Of a stretch of DNA of 45,773 bases, positions 28,081 to 39,400 are shown piece by piece. This DNA is from Psychrobacter faecalis. GTDB lineage: Bacteria; Pseudomonadota; Gammaproteobacteria; Pseudomonadales; Moraxellaceae. The notes below the pieces were generated by a model. It was not told the DNA's origin. It ran no database searches and saw only the letters and a list, made by a program, of their open reading frames with translations. The DNA lies in the NCBI RefSeq assembly GCF_016107575.1, contig NZ_JABAST010000025.1:1-45773 (forward strand), read 5' to 3'. Every line of letters begins with the position of its first letter. Positions within the stretch are counted from its first letter, which is position 1. Both the position numbers and the translations under genes were made by a program.

Positions 28081-28749
28081 ATGGCACATTATTTTGGATT
28101 CGTTCCTTCAGACAAATTAAAAGCGCTTATTACTGAAGCAGAGCAAGTGGTTGAATCAAATGAGTCAGTAGATTACTACCCTTATCGCGACGCGTTGACT
28201 CACCAAACCGCGCGTGACCTGATTGACAACCTACTCGTCGGCTTAGTGGATATTATTCCAAACCCTGAGCGTCAAGCAGCCATGCGCAAAGTGGTCGGCA
28301 CCGTTGAAAAAGCGACGGACACGCTATTAAACATCCTACTGGGTAAAGAAAACAACGAAGAAGTGCTACCCAGCTTTCATTTTTTAAGAGATCGAGCGAC
28401 ATTTATCGATAATGATGGTATCAAGCGCATTGGTTTTCAGCTGTCTGACAAAGACGCTATGACCATCGACAAAGGCTTTGCAGCGATTACGCCTGAGCAT
28501 ACAGATATGAAAACCTTTAAAACCGCGCTTGAAACCATGAACGAGGAAACGTTGACACACTTTGTCAGCCGCTATGCTGAAACCTTAAAGCTTGGCATGA
28601 TCAAACGCAAATCTGTGCCCGTTGCCAAAGCGGCCATCGACAAAGGCATGTCTATGGCATTAAACAAGCTATTGCCCGATTTGCCAGATACTTCCTTAAA
28701 CCGTTTGGCCAATTATTATCGCCCATTTATCGTAAAAAAACCTGAATAG
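28081..28749 (+). CDS. Soluble protein of unknown function
   Basis: 222 residues with a strong ribosome-binding site (AAAGGAAG) 6 bases before the ATG. There is no signal peptide; a mostly helical cytoplasmic protein is predicted by eye. Conspicuous stretches are YYPYRDALTHQTARDLIDNL (near 37-56), HFLRDRATFIDNDGIKRIGF (near 100-119) and a basic C-terminus, NRLANYYRPFIVKKPE. I recognise no family. It stands between the divergent cstA gene and hpt, 102 bases upstream of hpt, and may be co-transcribed with it. Confidence 0.7.
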   Translation: MAHYFGFVPSDKLKALITEAEQVVESNESVDYYPYRDALTHQTARDLIDNLLVGLVDIIPNPERQAAMRKVVGTVEKATDTLLNILLGKENNEEVLPSFHFLRDRATFIDNDGIKRIGFQLSDKDAMTIDKGFAAITPEHTDMKTFKTALETMNEETLTHFVSRYAETLKLGMIKRKSVPVAKAAIDKGMSMALNKLLPDLPDTSLNRLANYYRPFIVKKPE

Positions 28750-28851
28750 CGGTTGTATTAGCAACTATTATGTTTTTATTAAAACGGTAGTGTTGGGCAA
28801 ATTTGCTAAAATTTGCTAAAATAGGCGGCACTTTTATCAAAGGCGCAACTC

Positions 28852-29415
28852 ATGACCCAAATTAACAACCAAGAAATTGAAAAAACCCTGCGCAACTCAG
28901 AGTGCCTGATCAGCAGTATCGAAGTAGCCGCTGCTTATGAGCGCTTGGCCGCCCAGCTCAATCTACATTATGCCGGTTTAAACCCAATCGTGATGGTCGT
29001 TATGAACGGCGGACTTATCCCAGCCGGTCAGCTATTGACTCATCTAACCTTTTACCATCGCATGCATTATATCCATGCATCACGCTATCGTGATAATGCG
29101 GGTACCAATGAGCTTGATTGGAAATTTAAGCCTGACGTAAGTATCGAAGGCGAACACGTTTTATTAATCGATGATATTTTTGACGAAGGTATTACTTTAA
29201 AAGCCATTGTTGAAGAATTAGGTAAAGAAAAACCCTTATCGATTGAATGTTGCGTATTACTCAATAAAGAGCATGATCGCAAAGTTGCAGACTTTGATGT
29301 CGATTTTGTTGGTATCAACGTTGCAGATCGTTATGTCTATGGCTGTGGCATGGATTTCCATGGTTACTTGCGTCATCTGCCTGGTATCTACGCTATTAAA
29401 GAAGACAAAATCTAG
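28852..29415 (+). CDS. hpt: Hypoxanthine-guanine phosphoribosyltransferase
   Basis: Transfers the ribose-5-phosphate of PRPP to hypoxanthine or guanine in purine salvage. The PRPP-binding motif is VLLIDDIFDEGITLKAI (near 103-119). The flexible-loop and hood regions are represented by HASRYRDNAGTNELDWKF (near 75-92) and FVGINVADRYVYGCGMDF (near 151-168), the latter including the base-binding Val and Asp. The 187-residue length is normal. AAAGG precedes the ATG. It is upstream of a terminator shared with the convergent recD gene. The close relative is the shorter Hpt type found in Pseudomonas and Acinetobacter. Confidence 0.88.
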   Translation: MTQINNQEIEKTLRNSECLISSIEVAAAYERLAAQLNLHYAGLNPIVMVVMNGGLIPAGQLLTHLTFYHRMHYIHASRYRDNAGTNELDWKFKPDVSIEGEHVLLIDDIFDEGITLKAIVEELGKEKPLSIECCVLLNKEHDRKVADFDVDFVGINVADRYVYGCGMDFHGYLRHLPGIYAIKEDKI

Positions 29416-29453
29416 TCATTCTTTGGTTGAATGTTTTGAATGTATCGCATAAT

Positions 29454-29481
29454 AAAAAAGCATCCGACTGGATGCTTTTTT
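29454..29481. terminator. Bidirectional terminator between hpt and recD
   Basis: A-run, GCATCC-gact-GGATGC, T-run. Symmetric, with six A on one side and six T on the other, so it can serve hpt on plus and recD on minus. Confidence 0.9.
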
Positions 29482-29514
29482 ATTGCTTATTGCTTTGATT
29501 GTAGTCAGTGGCAA

Positions 29515-31716
29515 TTAAAATTGCAATGCCAAACCCGTATGGCGCTCAGTGGGTGTTTGGACGGCCTTTTCCAAAGCGGATTTCGTACTATATATGGTTA
29601 CCTGTTTTTTGGCACGAGTCACAGCGGTATAAATAAGTTCTTTACTCAGCAATCTTGCATGACTATTATCAAAAGTAATGGCCACATGATCAAACTCAGA
29701 CCCTTGCGATTTGTGAATAGTCATCGCATAGGCTGTGGCGATCACCTCTTCATTGAGAAGATTGACGGCTATCCCCTGCTTCTTGTTTTCAAAAAACACT
29801 TCGAGTCGACTACGCTCATTACCAGTTTGCAAACAAAACCCAATATCGCCATTAAATAATCCTAGCTCATAATTGTTTTGAAGGACCATAACGGGACGAC
29901 CATGAAACCATGTGTTTTGACCCAGTGGTAGCTTAAGCTCAGTAAGGTGCCATTGAGTAAAGTATTTATTAATATAATGGTCGCCCCACTCGCCATTATG
30001 GCCAGCAGTTAACACCCTGAACTGATTAAAGGTTTCCATTAATGAAGCAATGGTATCTTTAACTGATTCTGGCACGGATTTTTCTATCGGATTTATCAGC
30101 AGCGTTTTTATTTTGTTTATGTAAGTATGGTAGTTTGATGTGAGGTTTGAGATATTTTTATTTTTGCTTAGGCTATTTTCTATTTCATTATGTAGAGAAG
30201 CTTCTGTTTGTAAGGGGTTAATGTTATTCACATATTGAAAACTCAGTACCTTATCATGCTTTAACAGCTGCCAAATAGTATGAGTATCTGTCTTTGCCTT
30301 ATTAATTTGATAAGCAAGCTTACCAATACCCGAATCTGATGTAAATCGACGACTCTCTGTTAGCTCTGCATGGATAGGCTCTAACCGCGGAATGCGGCAC
30401 AAGTCAGCCAGTACCGCCCCTGCATCTACAGCTGCCAATTGGTTTGCATCTCCTAGTAGTATCAGCCTTGCGCCAGGCTTTACCGCACTCACAAGATAGT
30501 TCGCCAGCTCCACCCCTAGCATCGACGCCTCATCGACGATAATAATATCCTCGCCCAGTGGATTATTAGCATCATAACGCGGTCTGCCAGTACGTCCGAT
30601 ACCTAGCAAGCGATGAATGGTTTTGGCTTCTTGTAATTGTAGTTCGACATTCGCGGTGTCTAACGCGGCTTGCAAAGACTCTTGCATACGCTGTGCCGCT
30701 TTACCAGTTGGTGCTGCTAATGCCAAGCTGGCACTGTCAGTGCTAAATCTAATGCTTTTAGACGCATCTGCCCCACTCTCTGTTGCCTGTTGCAGTGCAA
30801 TCACTAGCTGAGCAACGGTGTAGGTCTTCCCCGTACCTGGTCCACCAGTAATAATGCTAAAGGCGTTGTTATTGGCGACATTAATTGCCTTTATCTGATT
30901 TTCGTGTAGGTTTTCGGGTATTGCTATCTCTAGCGGTGTTACCTGATGGTCTAAAATAGTGTTGATGCGCGCGGCTAAGTTAAATTCTGCTTGCCAAGCT
31001 CTGTGTAACCAAAAAGTGATTGCTGCGTTTTGTTTATCAGCCTTTTTGTTATTTACAAGCTGATAAACGATAGGTTGATTATTTTTGCTTAGGCTATTTA
31101 TATTTTCATTCTGGTTTGTATTAGCATTAACGTCAGCGAACAAAGTGTGCTCATCGATTAACTTAGAAAAAAACGTTAAGTTACTATTTTTCAATAATTG
31201 GTAGAGTGCCGCTACTGTATCAAGCCTTTTAACCAAGATCTCTTTTTCATGATTATTGAGTGCCAGCTGCGCCCATAGCTGGTCTTGCTTAGCAAACAAG
31301 TTCTCTAGCAGTACGAATATTGATACCTCAATACCCACCTCTGATTGAACCTCTATTTGAGTATCATTCAAGGCAATAAGCGGCATTGCTAGCATCTCTA
31401 ACAGCTGCTGTTGCCAAGCATATAGTGTCACCACTTCGTCATTGATATGACCGCTGAGCGGTACTTCGTGCTCAGTTTCCTGAATGGTGAGTACAGTATG
31501 CCCCTCTTCTAAATGCGCGGCTAACATAGTAAATAAGGCTGCAAATAAACCGCTGTCTGGTGTTCTGTCTATTTTTTCACTACCAGTATTAAGCTTGGCA
31601 TCGGTCACGTTATACGCTAAATGCGTTTGCTGACGGCGCAGCAAAATATAATCACTGATGTTGCTGGCCCAGCTTTCTTGTAAGCTAATAGCAGCGCTGC
31701 TCTTATTATTATTCAT
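29515..31716 (-). CDS. recD: Exonuclease V alpha subunit RecD
   Basis: The fast 5'-3' helicase subunit of RecBCD, which repairs double-strand breaks. 733 residues (E. coli 608). Walker A ITGGPGTGKTYTVAQL lies near 290, DEAD-like IIIVDEASMLGVELANYL near 393, and the C-terminal motifs TAYAMTIHKSQGSEF (near 665) and TAVTRAKKQV (near 703) are present. Extra length comes from low-complexity Asn/Lys-rich inserts near 215-240 and 515-545 (SLSKNKNISNLTSNYHTYIN). It is the third gene of the minus-strand run recC-recB-recD, 101 bases after recB, and ends at the shared terminator. Confidence 0.93.
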   Translation of the reverse strand: MNNNKSSAAISLQESWASNISDYILLRRQQTHLAYNVTDAKLNTGSEKIDRTPDSGLFAALFTMLAAHLEEGHTVLTIQETEHEVPLSGHINDEVVTLYAWQQQLLEMLAMPLIALNDTQIEVQSEVGIEVSIFVLLENLFAKQDQLWAQLALNNHEKEILVKRLDTVAALYQLLKNSNLTFFSKLIDEHTLFADVNANTNQNENINSLSKNNQPIVYQLVNNKKADKQNAAITFWLHRAWQAEFNLAARINTILDHQVTPLEIAIPENLHENQIKAINVANNNAFSIITGGPGTGKTYTVAQLVIALQQATESGADASKSIRFSTDSASLALAAPTGKAAQRMQESLQAALDTANVELQLQEAKTIHRLLGIGRTGRPRYDANNPLGEDIIIVDEASMLGVELANYLVSAVKPGARLILLGDANQLAAVDAGAVLADLCRIPRLEPIHAELTESRRFTSDSGIGKLAYQINKAKTDTHTIWQLLKHDKVLSFQYVNNINPLQTEASLHNEIENSLSKNKNISNLTSNYHTYINKIKTLLINPIEKSVPESVKDTIASLMETFNQFRVLTAGHNGEWGDHYINKYFTQWHLTELKLPLGQNTWFHGRPVMVLQNNYELGLFNGDIGFCLQTGNERSRLEVFFENKKQGIAVNLLNEEVIATAYAMTIHKSQGSEFDHVAITFDNSHARLLSKELIYTAVTRAKKQVTIYSTKSALEKAVQTPTERHTGLALQF

Positions 31717-31817
31717 AAATTATTACTCATGGTCTGTTTTTCTCTATACTTATAGGATTAATCGCTACAGTAATTTGTTGCATCAAATTCGTAATTGCAT
31801 TCATTTTGTGTACCCTG

Positions 31818-34800
31818 CTAACTGGGCATGCCAAACAATGCATCTAAGGCCTTAATAAAATCAATAGGAATATCCCACGTCACCAGTCCATAGCGGGCCC
31901 TGTTTGTTGGTTTGTCATGCATTGTCTCACTGGCTATTGAGTCGCCGCCACTCAGTACATTCGCCTCTTTTGCTTTAGTCACCAACTGAGAGGTTGGATC
32001 ATATACGCCTCGTAAAAAGACATACTCCACCGCGCCCAAATACTTAGCTTCATTGCCTACATAATCAGCAATTCGCATCGACAAAAACCGATGCAATGCC
32101 ACTTGATAAATGGCTGCTTGCAACCAATACCCTGCTTTGGACATCGCTTGCTTGAGCGTAGCTTCGTTATAATCGCTTAGGCTATTTCCTAAAAAGTTAC
32201 TTTTATAATCGACGACATAATACTTGCCAGCATGCTCATACACCAAATCGATTTCACCACGTAAATAACGATATAAATGCGCTTTGTTTTGCGGGACAAG
32301 ATTAACATGTTTGTCGGTTTCATTAGGCAGGTACTGCTGAAAGAGTCTATTAATATCTTGTGCTTTAAAACGCTCTGACAGTCCCATATTGAACTCTAAT
32401 TCAGCGAACCTCTGACTTGCATCGATAGAGCGTAACGGCTGATCAGACGCTAATAGCGGCGTATGTAGCACCTCTTCAATCCAGCCAATGAGAGCTGCAT
32501 GCTTGCTAGCATCTATCGAGTCCGAATCCAATGAATCAGTATTTAATGAAGAACTATCGCCTTGCTCTTGCTTCTTCGCTTGTAATCGACGGCTTTGGGT
32601 TTCAGCACTGCTATACACCAACGGCAGCTGATAGCTACTAATAGCTCTATCGATAACCTGAGACCACTGGGATTTATTATTAAAATCAATTTTTTCAAAT
32701 ATCTCATGCAAAAATGTACCCGCATTGGCACCTTTCACAAAGGTAAAACGAATATCATCCTCTAACTTGGGACTTGCCTGATCGACTTGCGCGGCAGCGT
32801 CATGACTATCTGATGCATGACCACCCAGTGACGGTGAAACTGACGTTTCGGTGATATTGATATCAATATCAACATCAATATCTATCGCATCATCAATACG
32901 CTCATCCATCACAGCCATTGTCTGCGTTGACTCATCTAGCTGACGGGCTAAGGCGGTAAAACTGGTCTTAGCCCAACCGTAAAAGTAATTGATTTTCATA
33001 ACTTCTGAAAAATCATCATACTCAATAGGTTCGGTTTTGGGCGTAATAAAATCGGGCGATCCACTTTCTGTTAATTTGCCTGCTTTAGCAGCAGCACAGT
33101 TATCATTATAGAACTCATTGACCTTATGCCCTCTAATCATACCTATGGTGCCTTTGAATCTATCTGGCAATTCAAATTTTGGCTCTGGTGACTCAAACCA
33201 ATAGAACACCGGCTTTAATTCAAACCCTGTTTTGTTGTGGGGATCTCGCAGTACCACATAAAGCTGTTCACTGGCGCGCGTAAAGGCCACATAACCAAGC
33301 CGGCGCAGCTCCTCGAAGCCCTCCTGCGTTTCAATATCGGTATAGTAACCCTTTGTGGTCGCAGAGCCTTGTACAGGAGAGAATCGGCGCTGATTGCCTG
33401 TCGATTGCTGCGCCAACGCTGACTGACTTTGTTGAGTAGCATCTTGTTGAGTAGCATCTTGTTGGGTAGGGTTTTGTTGCGCGTTGTAGAGATACAACCC
33501 ATAGTCTTCTTTATTACCTGACTTCCTACTGGCATCGCCCATACCCAGCACATAGACAATAGGAAACTCCAACCCTTTTGATTTATGAATGGTCATTAGC
33601 TGCACGCCAGATTCTGTCGGTAACGGATACTGCTTGGCCCAATCGCTGCTAGGCGCGCTATCTATGTTTTGTCTAAACCAGGCCAGCAGCTCGTACTCAC
33701 CCATGCCGATACCATACTGCGCTAATATATCCATTACATGACGCAAATCCATAATATGACGATCGCCTTCTGGATGCGCGGCTAATGCTTGCCAAACGCC
33801 TTGCGGCTGCACAGGGCTTTGATCTAACAAGTAATGCATGGCCGATAATACGCCAAAGTGCTGCCAACGCTGGGCACCTTCTTTTAAATAGCTAATAAAG
33901 TCTTGATAGCTTTTCTTATTGTCGATGGCTTTTATATTAGCGCTATTTAAATCTACAGCTCCTGCCTCATGGTCAATCATCATGGCTTTAATATCTTTGA
34001 TACTCAGGCCATACAAATGACTGGTCAGCACCCGATTAATCATGTCATGACGATACGGGTATAGCATGGCACTTAGCAGCGCTGCCACATCCTCTGCCAT
34101 AATGGTTTCAAATATACTCACATCACTGGTGGTCAAGGTTGGCACATTGAGCTTTACCAGCTCATCTTCCACCCGTTTTAAATCTTTTTTGGCACGTGCC
34201 AGCACGCCAATATCGCTCGGCTGAATCGGCTTGCCTTTTAATGTCTGACCACTGCTGAGTAAGGTCGCAATATGACGCGCTGCGATCTCGAACTCATCAT
34301 ACTCAAGCTCCTTGTCCTTATCATAAGGCAAGTGCAACACACTCACTGGCTGAGCAGAGAGCACGTCATTTACCAAGTCGCTACTTAGTATGTTTGAATC
34401 ATTAAACCAAGACAGCTGATTTTCTTGCTTTTCAGCTTTAATGTGCTGGTAATAAATACCACTACCTAACTGTGCCAGCCTATTCTCTTGAGTCACTGGC
34501 GCAGGCATACCGAACCAACAGTTTAGGGCATTAATCACACTGGCGTTTGAACGACGATTAACATCGAGCGTCCATAGGCTGCTTTTTTCAAACTGGGCTT
34601 TCATATAATTGTAGTTGGCGACATCACCGCCGCGAAACCCATAAATGGCCTGCTTAGGATCGCCTACCAACAACAAAAAATCATGGTTGGTTTTATTAGT
34701 AGCCTGTTTGTCATTGGCCAACGGTTTACGTTTATTTGTTGGCAAATAGATGCTTTCAATCATAGTGGCTTGCTCGCCATTGATATCCTGCGACTCATCA

Positions 34801-36401
34801 ATCAATGCCACTGGATAGTGATGACGAATATAACGTGACAGCTTCTCTCCTTGCCGACCCGTTAATGCTTGGTTTAAACGTACCATCTGCAAGCTAAAGG
34901 TAGTTTCACCGCGCTCTTCTAATATAACCGGTAGCCTGTCACGTACCGCCAACACGATATGGCGATTGAGATTGGCTAAAATAGTAATAACGTATTCATC
35001 GAGCTTTTTGCTTTCTTCAATATACCGTTTAAAGTCACGAACCACCTGCAACTCATTAAATATCAAATTAACTCTTTCACCATCTTTTGGCTTGTAGAAC
35101 TGTTTGCCTATATCATCAGTTTTCTGAAACGCTTCAATTAACTTTCCAGTATAAGTTTTTTTGTCTGATATGAACTTATAAGCGGCGGGACCAGACTCTT
35201 CTAACACTTGAACGATTTTCGGCCAAGACTCTCTGTTATTCTGCAACTGTCCTTTGGGAACTTCATAGTATTCGCCATCAGGCTTAAAGAAAGCATCAAG
35301 CTCATCGCTGCGCTCAATGATACTGCGGATAAGCCGCTCGTAACCCTCCAAAGAAAAATCACTGCTCACAACCTCGTCAATTGGCGCAGAAATAAAATTC
35401 AGCGACCGAGTTACATAGCTTTTATGATCGCCCACCGCCGTCAGCTTACCTTGCTGATCCATCAATGCATACAATTTAGGTTGCTCGTGATACAGCCTAC
35501 TTTGAAACTGACGCAGCTCATCATGAACAATACTGTCCGTCACTTGCTCAATGCTGCTGTCTTCAATAATAGCCATCCCTTGCTGATGACCGGTCTCGCT
35601 ACTGTATTCCTTCAACCATTTTTGCGCCAAGCTATCAAGGGTTCCGACAAACAGCTTGTCCAAGGTGGTTAATACAAGCGCCGTGCGTCGAATGGCTTCT
35701 GTCATAGGATAACTGTATACATGATCAAGCAAGTAGCCGACCAGATGCAGATTGATAGGGTCTTGCATGATGTCATCTAAGCGCACATATTTAGCCTGAG
35801 CGACTAACCAGTCCTCACGATCTTTTTTTGCTTGTGCACGCTTTTCAGCAGCAGCTTTTTTGTCATGAACGTTGTTATAAACAAAGTCTTGATTTAGTTC
35901 ATCTGCATCTATTTCAGCGTTTGAATCCGTATTTGAGCTATTGACTGCTTGCTTATCACTATCAGGTGTCACCTGTAATATATGTGGATACAAACTCTCT
36001 TTATTAGCGCGGTCAGCACTCAGGCTATTCACCCATTGCAGCAGCTGATAGAAATCCACCAAACGATCATGAATGCGCTGACGCATCTCAGCAGCCGCAG
36101 CGCGAGTAAAGGTCGTCGCAATGATTTGCTCTGGTGCACGCCGTGCCTCAATCAACAGACGCAGTACAATGCCAGTTAGTGTCCACGTTTTACCAGTACC
36201 AGCTGACGCTTCGATAAGATGCCGACCCGTCAATGCAACATCAACCGCTGGTATCACATCCGCATTATTCTTAGGCTTAATCATGTCGTGATTCGCAATC
36301 TCACTGTCAGTCATACCCTGATATGTATCAGATGCGTGTGGCTGGGTAGAAATGTCCATCATGTGAGTGGTGGCGGTAAATTCTGTCATAGGGGCGTACA
36401 C
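31818..36401 (-). CDS. recB: Exonuclease V beta subunit RecB
   Basis: The 3'-5' helicase and nuclease subunit. 1527 residues against 1180 in E. coli. The order is: variable N-terminus (1-55), Walker A IEASAGTGKTWTLTGIVLRL (near 62), LLVGDPKQAIYGFRGGDVAN near 590 (motif II/III region), TIHKSKGLEFPIVYVLGMGD near 960 (motif V), and YVAFTRASEQLYVVLRDP near 1060 (motif VI). The nuclease domain lies near 1430 with GEIDLVYEHAGKYYVVDYKS, including the catalytic Asp and Lys. Acidic inserts and a DATQQ repeat account for the extra length. The true start could be the second ATG (MTEFTATTHMM), four codons in. Nuclease and helicase residues look intact. Confidence 0.94.
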   Translation of the reverse strand: MYAPMTEFTATTHMMDISTQPHASDTYQGMTDSEIANHDMIKPKNNADVIPAVDVALTGRHLIEASAGTGKTWTLTGIVLRLLIEARRAPEQIIATTFTRAAAAEMRQRIHDRLVDFYQLLQWVNSLSADRANKESLYPHILQVTPDSDKQAVNSSNTDSNAEIDADELNQDFVYNNVHDKKAAAEKRAQAKKDREDWLVAQAKYVRLDDIMQDPINLHLVGYLLDHVYSYPMTEAIRRTALVLTTLDKLFVGTLDSLAQKWLKEYSSETGHQQGMAIIEDSSIEQVTDSIVHDELRQFQSRLYHEQPKLYALMDQQGKLTAVGDHKSYVTRSLNFISAPIDEVVSSDFSLEGYERLIRSIIERSDELDAFFKPDGEYYEVPKGQLQNNRESWPKIVQVLEESGPAAYKFISDKKTYTGKLIEAFQKTDDIGKQFYKPKDGERVNLIFNELQVVRDFKRYIEESKKLDEYVITILANLNRHIVLAVRDRLPVILEERGETTFSLQMVRLNQALTGRQGEKLSRYIRHHYPVALIDESQDINGEQATMIESIYLPTNKRKPLANDKQATNKTNHDFLLLVGDPKQAIYGFRGGDVANYNYMKAQFEKSSLWTLDVNRRSNASVINALNCWFGMPAPVTQENRLAQLGSGIYYQHIKAEKQENQLSWFNDSNILSSDLVNDVLSAQPVSVLHLPYDKDKELEYDEFEIAARHIATLLSSGQTLKGKPIQPSDIGVLARAKKDLKRVEDELVKLNVPTLTTSDVSIFETIMAEDVAALLSAMLYPYRHDMINRVLTSHLYGLSIKDIKAMMIDHEAGAVDLNSANIKAIDNKKSYQDFISYLKEGAQRWQHFGVLSAMHYLLDQSPVQPQGVWQALAAHPEGDRHIMDLRHVMDILAQYGIGMGEYELLAWFRQNIDSAPSSDWAKQYPLPTESGVQLMTIHKSKGLEFPIVYVLGMGDASRKSGNKEDYGLYLYNAQQNPTQQDATQQDATQQSQSALAQQSTGNQRRFSPVQGSATTKGYYTDIETQEGFEELRRLGYVAFTRASEQLYVVLRDPHNKTGFELKPVFYWFESPEPKFELPDRFKGTIGMIRGHKVNEFYNDNCAAAKAGKLTESGSPDFITPKTEPIEYDDFSEVMKINYFYGWAKTSFTALARQLDESTQTMAVMDERIDDAIDIDVDIDINITETSVSPSLGGHASDSHDAAAQVDQASPKLEDDIRFTFVKGANAGTFLHEIFEKIDFNNKSQWSQVIDRAISSYQLPLVYSSAETQSRRLQAKKQEQGDSSSLNTDSLDSDSIDASKHAALIGWIEEVLHTPLLASDQPLRSIDASQRFAELEFNMGLSERFKAQDINRLFQQYLPNETDKHVNLVPQNKAHLYRYLRGEIDLVYEHAGKYYVVDYKSNFLGNSLSDYNEATLKQAMSKAGYWLQAAIYQVALHRFLSMRIADYVGNEAKYLGAVEYVFLRGVYDPTSQLVTKAKEANVLSGGDSIASETMHDKPTNRARYGLVTWDIPIDFIKALDALFGMPS
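33429..33473 (-). repeat. 15-bp tandem repeat inside recB
   Basis: Three units of TTGTTGAGTAGCATC (the third diverged) plus a further TTGTTG encode DATQQ-type units on the minus strand. The Gln-rich insert lies between helicase motifs V and VI. Because the unit is 15 bp, copy-number change would keep the frame. Confidence 0.85.
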
Positions 36402-36473
36402 TTTTTATTATCAATTAAACCAAAGGGCAAAAAACGAACCGTTTTAAACAGTTTTAAGTAACCAGCTAGCCTG

Positions 36474-39400
36474 CTAACTATCTAAACCTTGTAGCGCTGT
36501 AAACATTGGCTCATAAAGCGGCTGTGCTAACGTCGTTAATGCTGCTGATAAGGTTTTAAACGCGTCTTGATCACGCAGTACGTATTGCCAAATGGCATGC
36601 TGCGAGCAGGTATCGTATACTGTATCTACGTGATAGCTAGGTCTTAGCCAATCTGAGAAGTCTGCGCGTTTTGGCCAATAGCTGCCGCTCTCATCTTCAC
36701 TCTCTGCCGCTTTTGCACACTTATCAAGATAACTGAGCGCATATTCTGGCAATAAGGTAATCGGCACTTGACCTACTAGCTTGCCAAATATCGCCCACTT
36801 TATCAGCTCGGTCACGGCATCTTCATACACAATAGGGCTTAACTTAAATGTGATTACATCTTTATATTTACCAACTTGTGAGTTGGGCTTATTAAAACGC
36901 CAAATACTCACGCCATCATTTAGAGCCACTTGCTCAGCAGTGGTACATCTGGCAACTTGCCAATACAGATGCGACAACCAAAACTTGATTAAATGCTTGG
37001 GGCTAGCAGAATTGGGCAGTATGTTTAACCACTGCTTGGGTGAGTTTTCCGCATAGGACACGCCAGCCTGTAGATTAGAGGGATGGTGATTGGCATCTAT
37101 CGATACTGATGTAGGAACTGATATTGGTACTGAACCTTTTATTTTAACTATTTTAGGCAATAGCTTCGGTAGTGGCGCATTATCAGCATGGTTCAACACA
37201 GTCGCTAACTCTAGCTGAACGGGATGCTCGGTGGTTGGGGTCAGTAGCTGCAAACCACCTATCTCGCTTGCCTCTAATATCTGGGCATCATCCAAGCCAT
37301 TAGCAACTAGCTGTTCTTTAAATTCCTGACATTGCTGCTGCAGTTTTTGTTTTTGATTGGGCAAGGTCGTTTGGCGCGCCACACCTGCTGGCATGATTTT
37401 TTGATACATCAAGATTGGACTGTCTTGCGTGGCGGTGCTGTCGGTACTATTATTTGCTGCATCGCTCGCCAGCTCGTTAATCAGATACTCTTTTATCTGA
37501 TAAGTCGTTAGATTGTCTAGGAATAGTGGCTCTTGATGTGCCATCGCTTCCTCACCCTGCACCACATGCACCTTTTGAGTACGCAAAAATGCCTTGGCAG
37601 GATGGCGCACTTGATAGGTCAATACCCCTTCAACGTCTATCTCTCCAATATTAAATACAGTTTCGGAAAGTGCCTTTTTAGTAAGGTCATTAACCTCACC
37701 AGAATCATTGAATACAGCTGTTGCGTCTAGTGACAACATCTCAGCTATTACATCTAAGGTTTGATTGTCTACTTGTCCTAACTGACCTAGAGATTGACCA
37801 AGCAGCTGAGCAATTGATTCGTACTGTGCTTTGATAGGCAAGCTAACCAGTTCGGCATGCTCACTAAATGCTCTGCCCTTTAAGGTATTAAACACTGCTT
37901 GCCAAAGCGGCGCCGGAGGAAACTGACGTTTTTGCGCAAGCTTGGTTTTGCGCATGGCTGTATTCAAAAGAACATCTAACTCATCTGCATTATCAATAAG
38001 GCTGTTGTCTTGAATATTATTTTCAGTGTGGATAGCTGTGCTTTCATTCAAATTGAGCTTAGGAGTGTCAGACGCTTGCTCACAAACATCTGCGTCTTCA
38101 ATGTCTGTTTCAAACAAACTCTCATGAAACGGCAGTGCCGGATGCTCAGTCAGCAGCCACTGTTTAATCAATTTAGGTAAATAACGCTTAAGGCTCTCGG
38201 TGGTAGAATCAACATTCTCAGGTAATGTGTCTAACGCTTCAAGCGAGTTGACCTGCCACTGCACCTCACCTTGCAAAAATTGTAATAGCTCACTGACTGG
38301 GTTGGCTGGCAGGTGCTCGTGGGTGTCTGTCAGACTTTGACCGTTATAAAATATCCAGCAAGCACTGCGCGCGCACAGCAATGCGTCTAAAAACGCACCA
38401 TTATCGTCATCTTCACTGACTCTGTCGCCGCGACGGGCATTAGTGGCTTTCATCAAATCATAGCGATTATCAAGATCACGCCCAGGGAATTCAGAGAGAT
38501 CCATATTGAGCATCACCACCAAATCAAAAGGCACGTTTCTTAACGCACCAAATCGACCAAAGGTAATCACCCCAGTCGGCTCGGCACTGACCTGCTGACT
38601 CTCAAGCTCTGCTTCAATACTGTCCAGCATAAAATTCAGCTTTAATGGCAACTGCTCAACGCCTGCCAGCCTTTGCTCTACTTCTTTTTTGTTAGCATTA
38701 CTGACACTATCGCTACTGGCGTACTGTCTATAGTGACGATTGGCCCTCAGGCTTGATTTAAAGCCATTCATAGCGTTATAGATGGCGCGCATCGTACGCG
38801 TTTGATCGACATCACTAAAGTAGCGATGAATGACTTGTTTCTCAATCTGATCAAGCCAATCTTCCGCTTTTAGTTTTTGTGTATGATCATCACGGCGCGC
38901 GGTCAAACCGGCATAAATACGACAAAGCGCTTCAATAATTATCGCATCATTTAGGCTCACTTGCGGCAGCGGCAAACTCATTTCCGGCAAGGCAGTGCTT
39001 GGCCAATCTTCCTGTGCCAAAGGATATAAGCAATCGCTTAAACTGGCCTCTGGCATCACGAGACCCAAGGTTAATCTATCTAACGCTTGAGCAAAGGTAA
39101 ACCGGTAGTCATAGTCGTTGCTATCTAGGGTTTGTTTAAGATGCCATTCATCAAAGCCGCGAATAAAGCCTGCCTCTACCAGTAAATCACAGCCACGGCT
39201 CATCTGATCATGGGTTAAGCCAAAACTTTCATACAGCGGTGGCAGCATTAGCCAATCAAGCACCTCGGCGGCTTCAAAGCGGGCACTATGACTGCCTAAC
39301 AGCTTATAAAAACCAATGATGGCTTCCCATAGCTGACGAATATCTGCATCGACCACACCAGTTACCTTTGCAGGCAAGGTCAAACCGTCTTGACCTTTAC

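Noticed and set aside
28798..28822. Tandem AATTTGCTAA before hpt as an operator
   Set aside because: Two short AT-rich units; likely just promoter composition, with no supporting symmetry or spacing.
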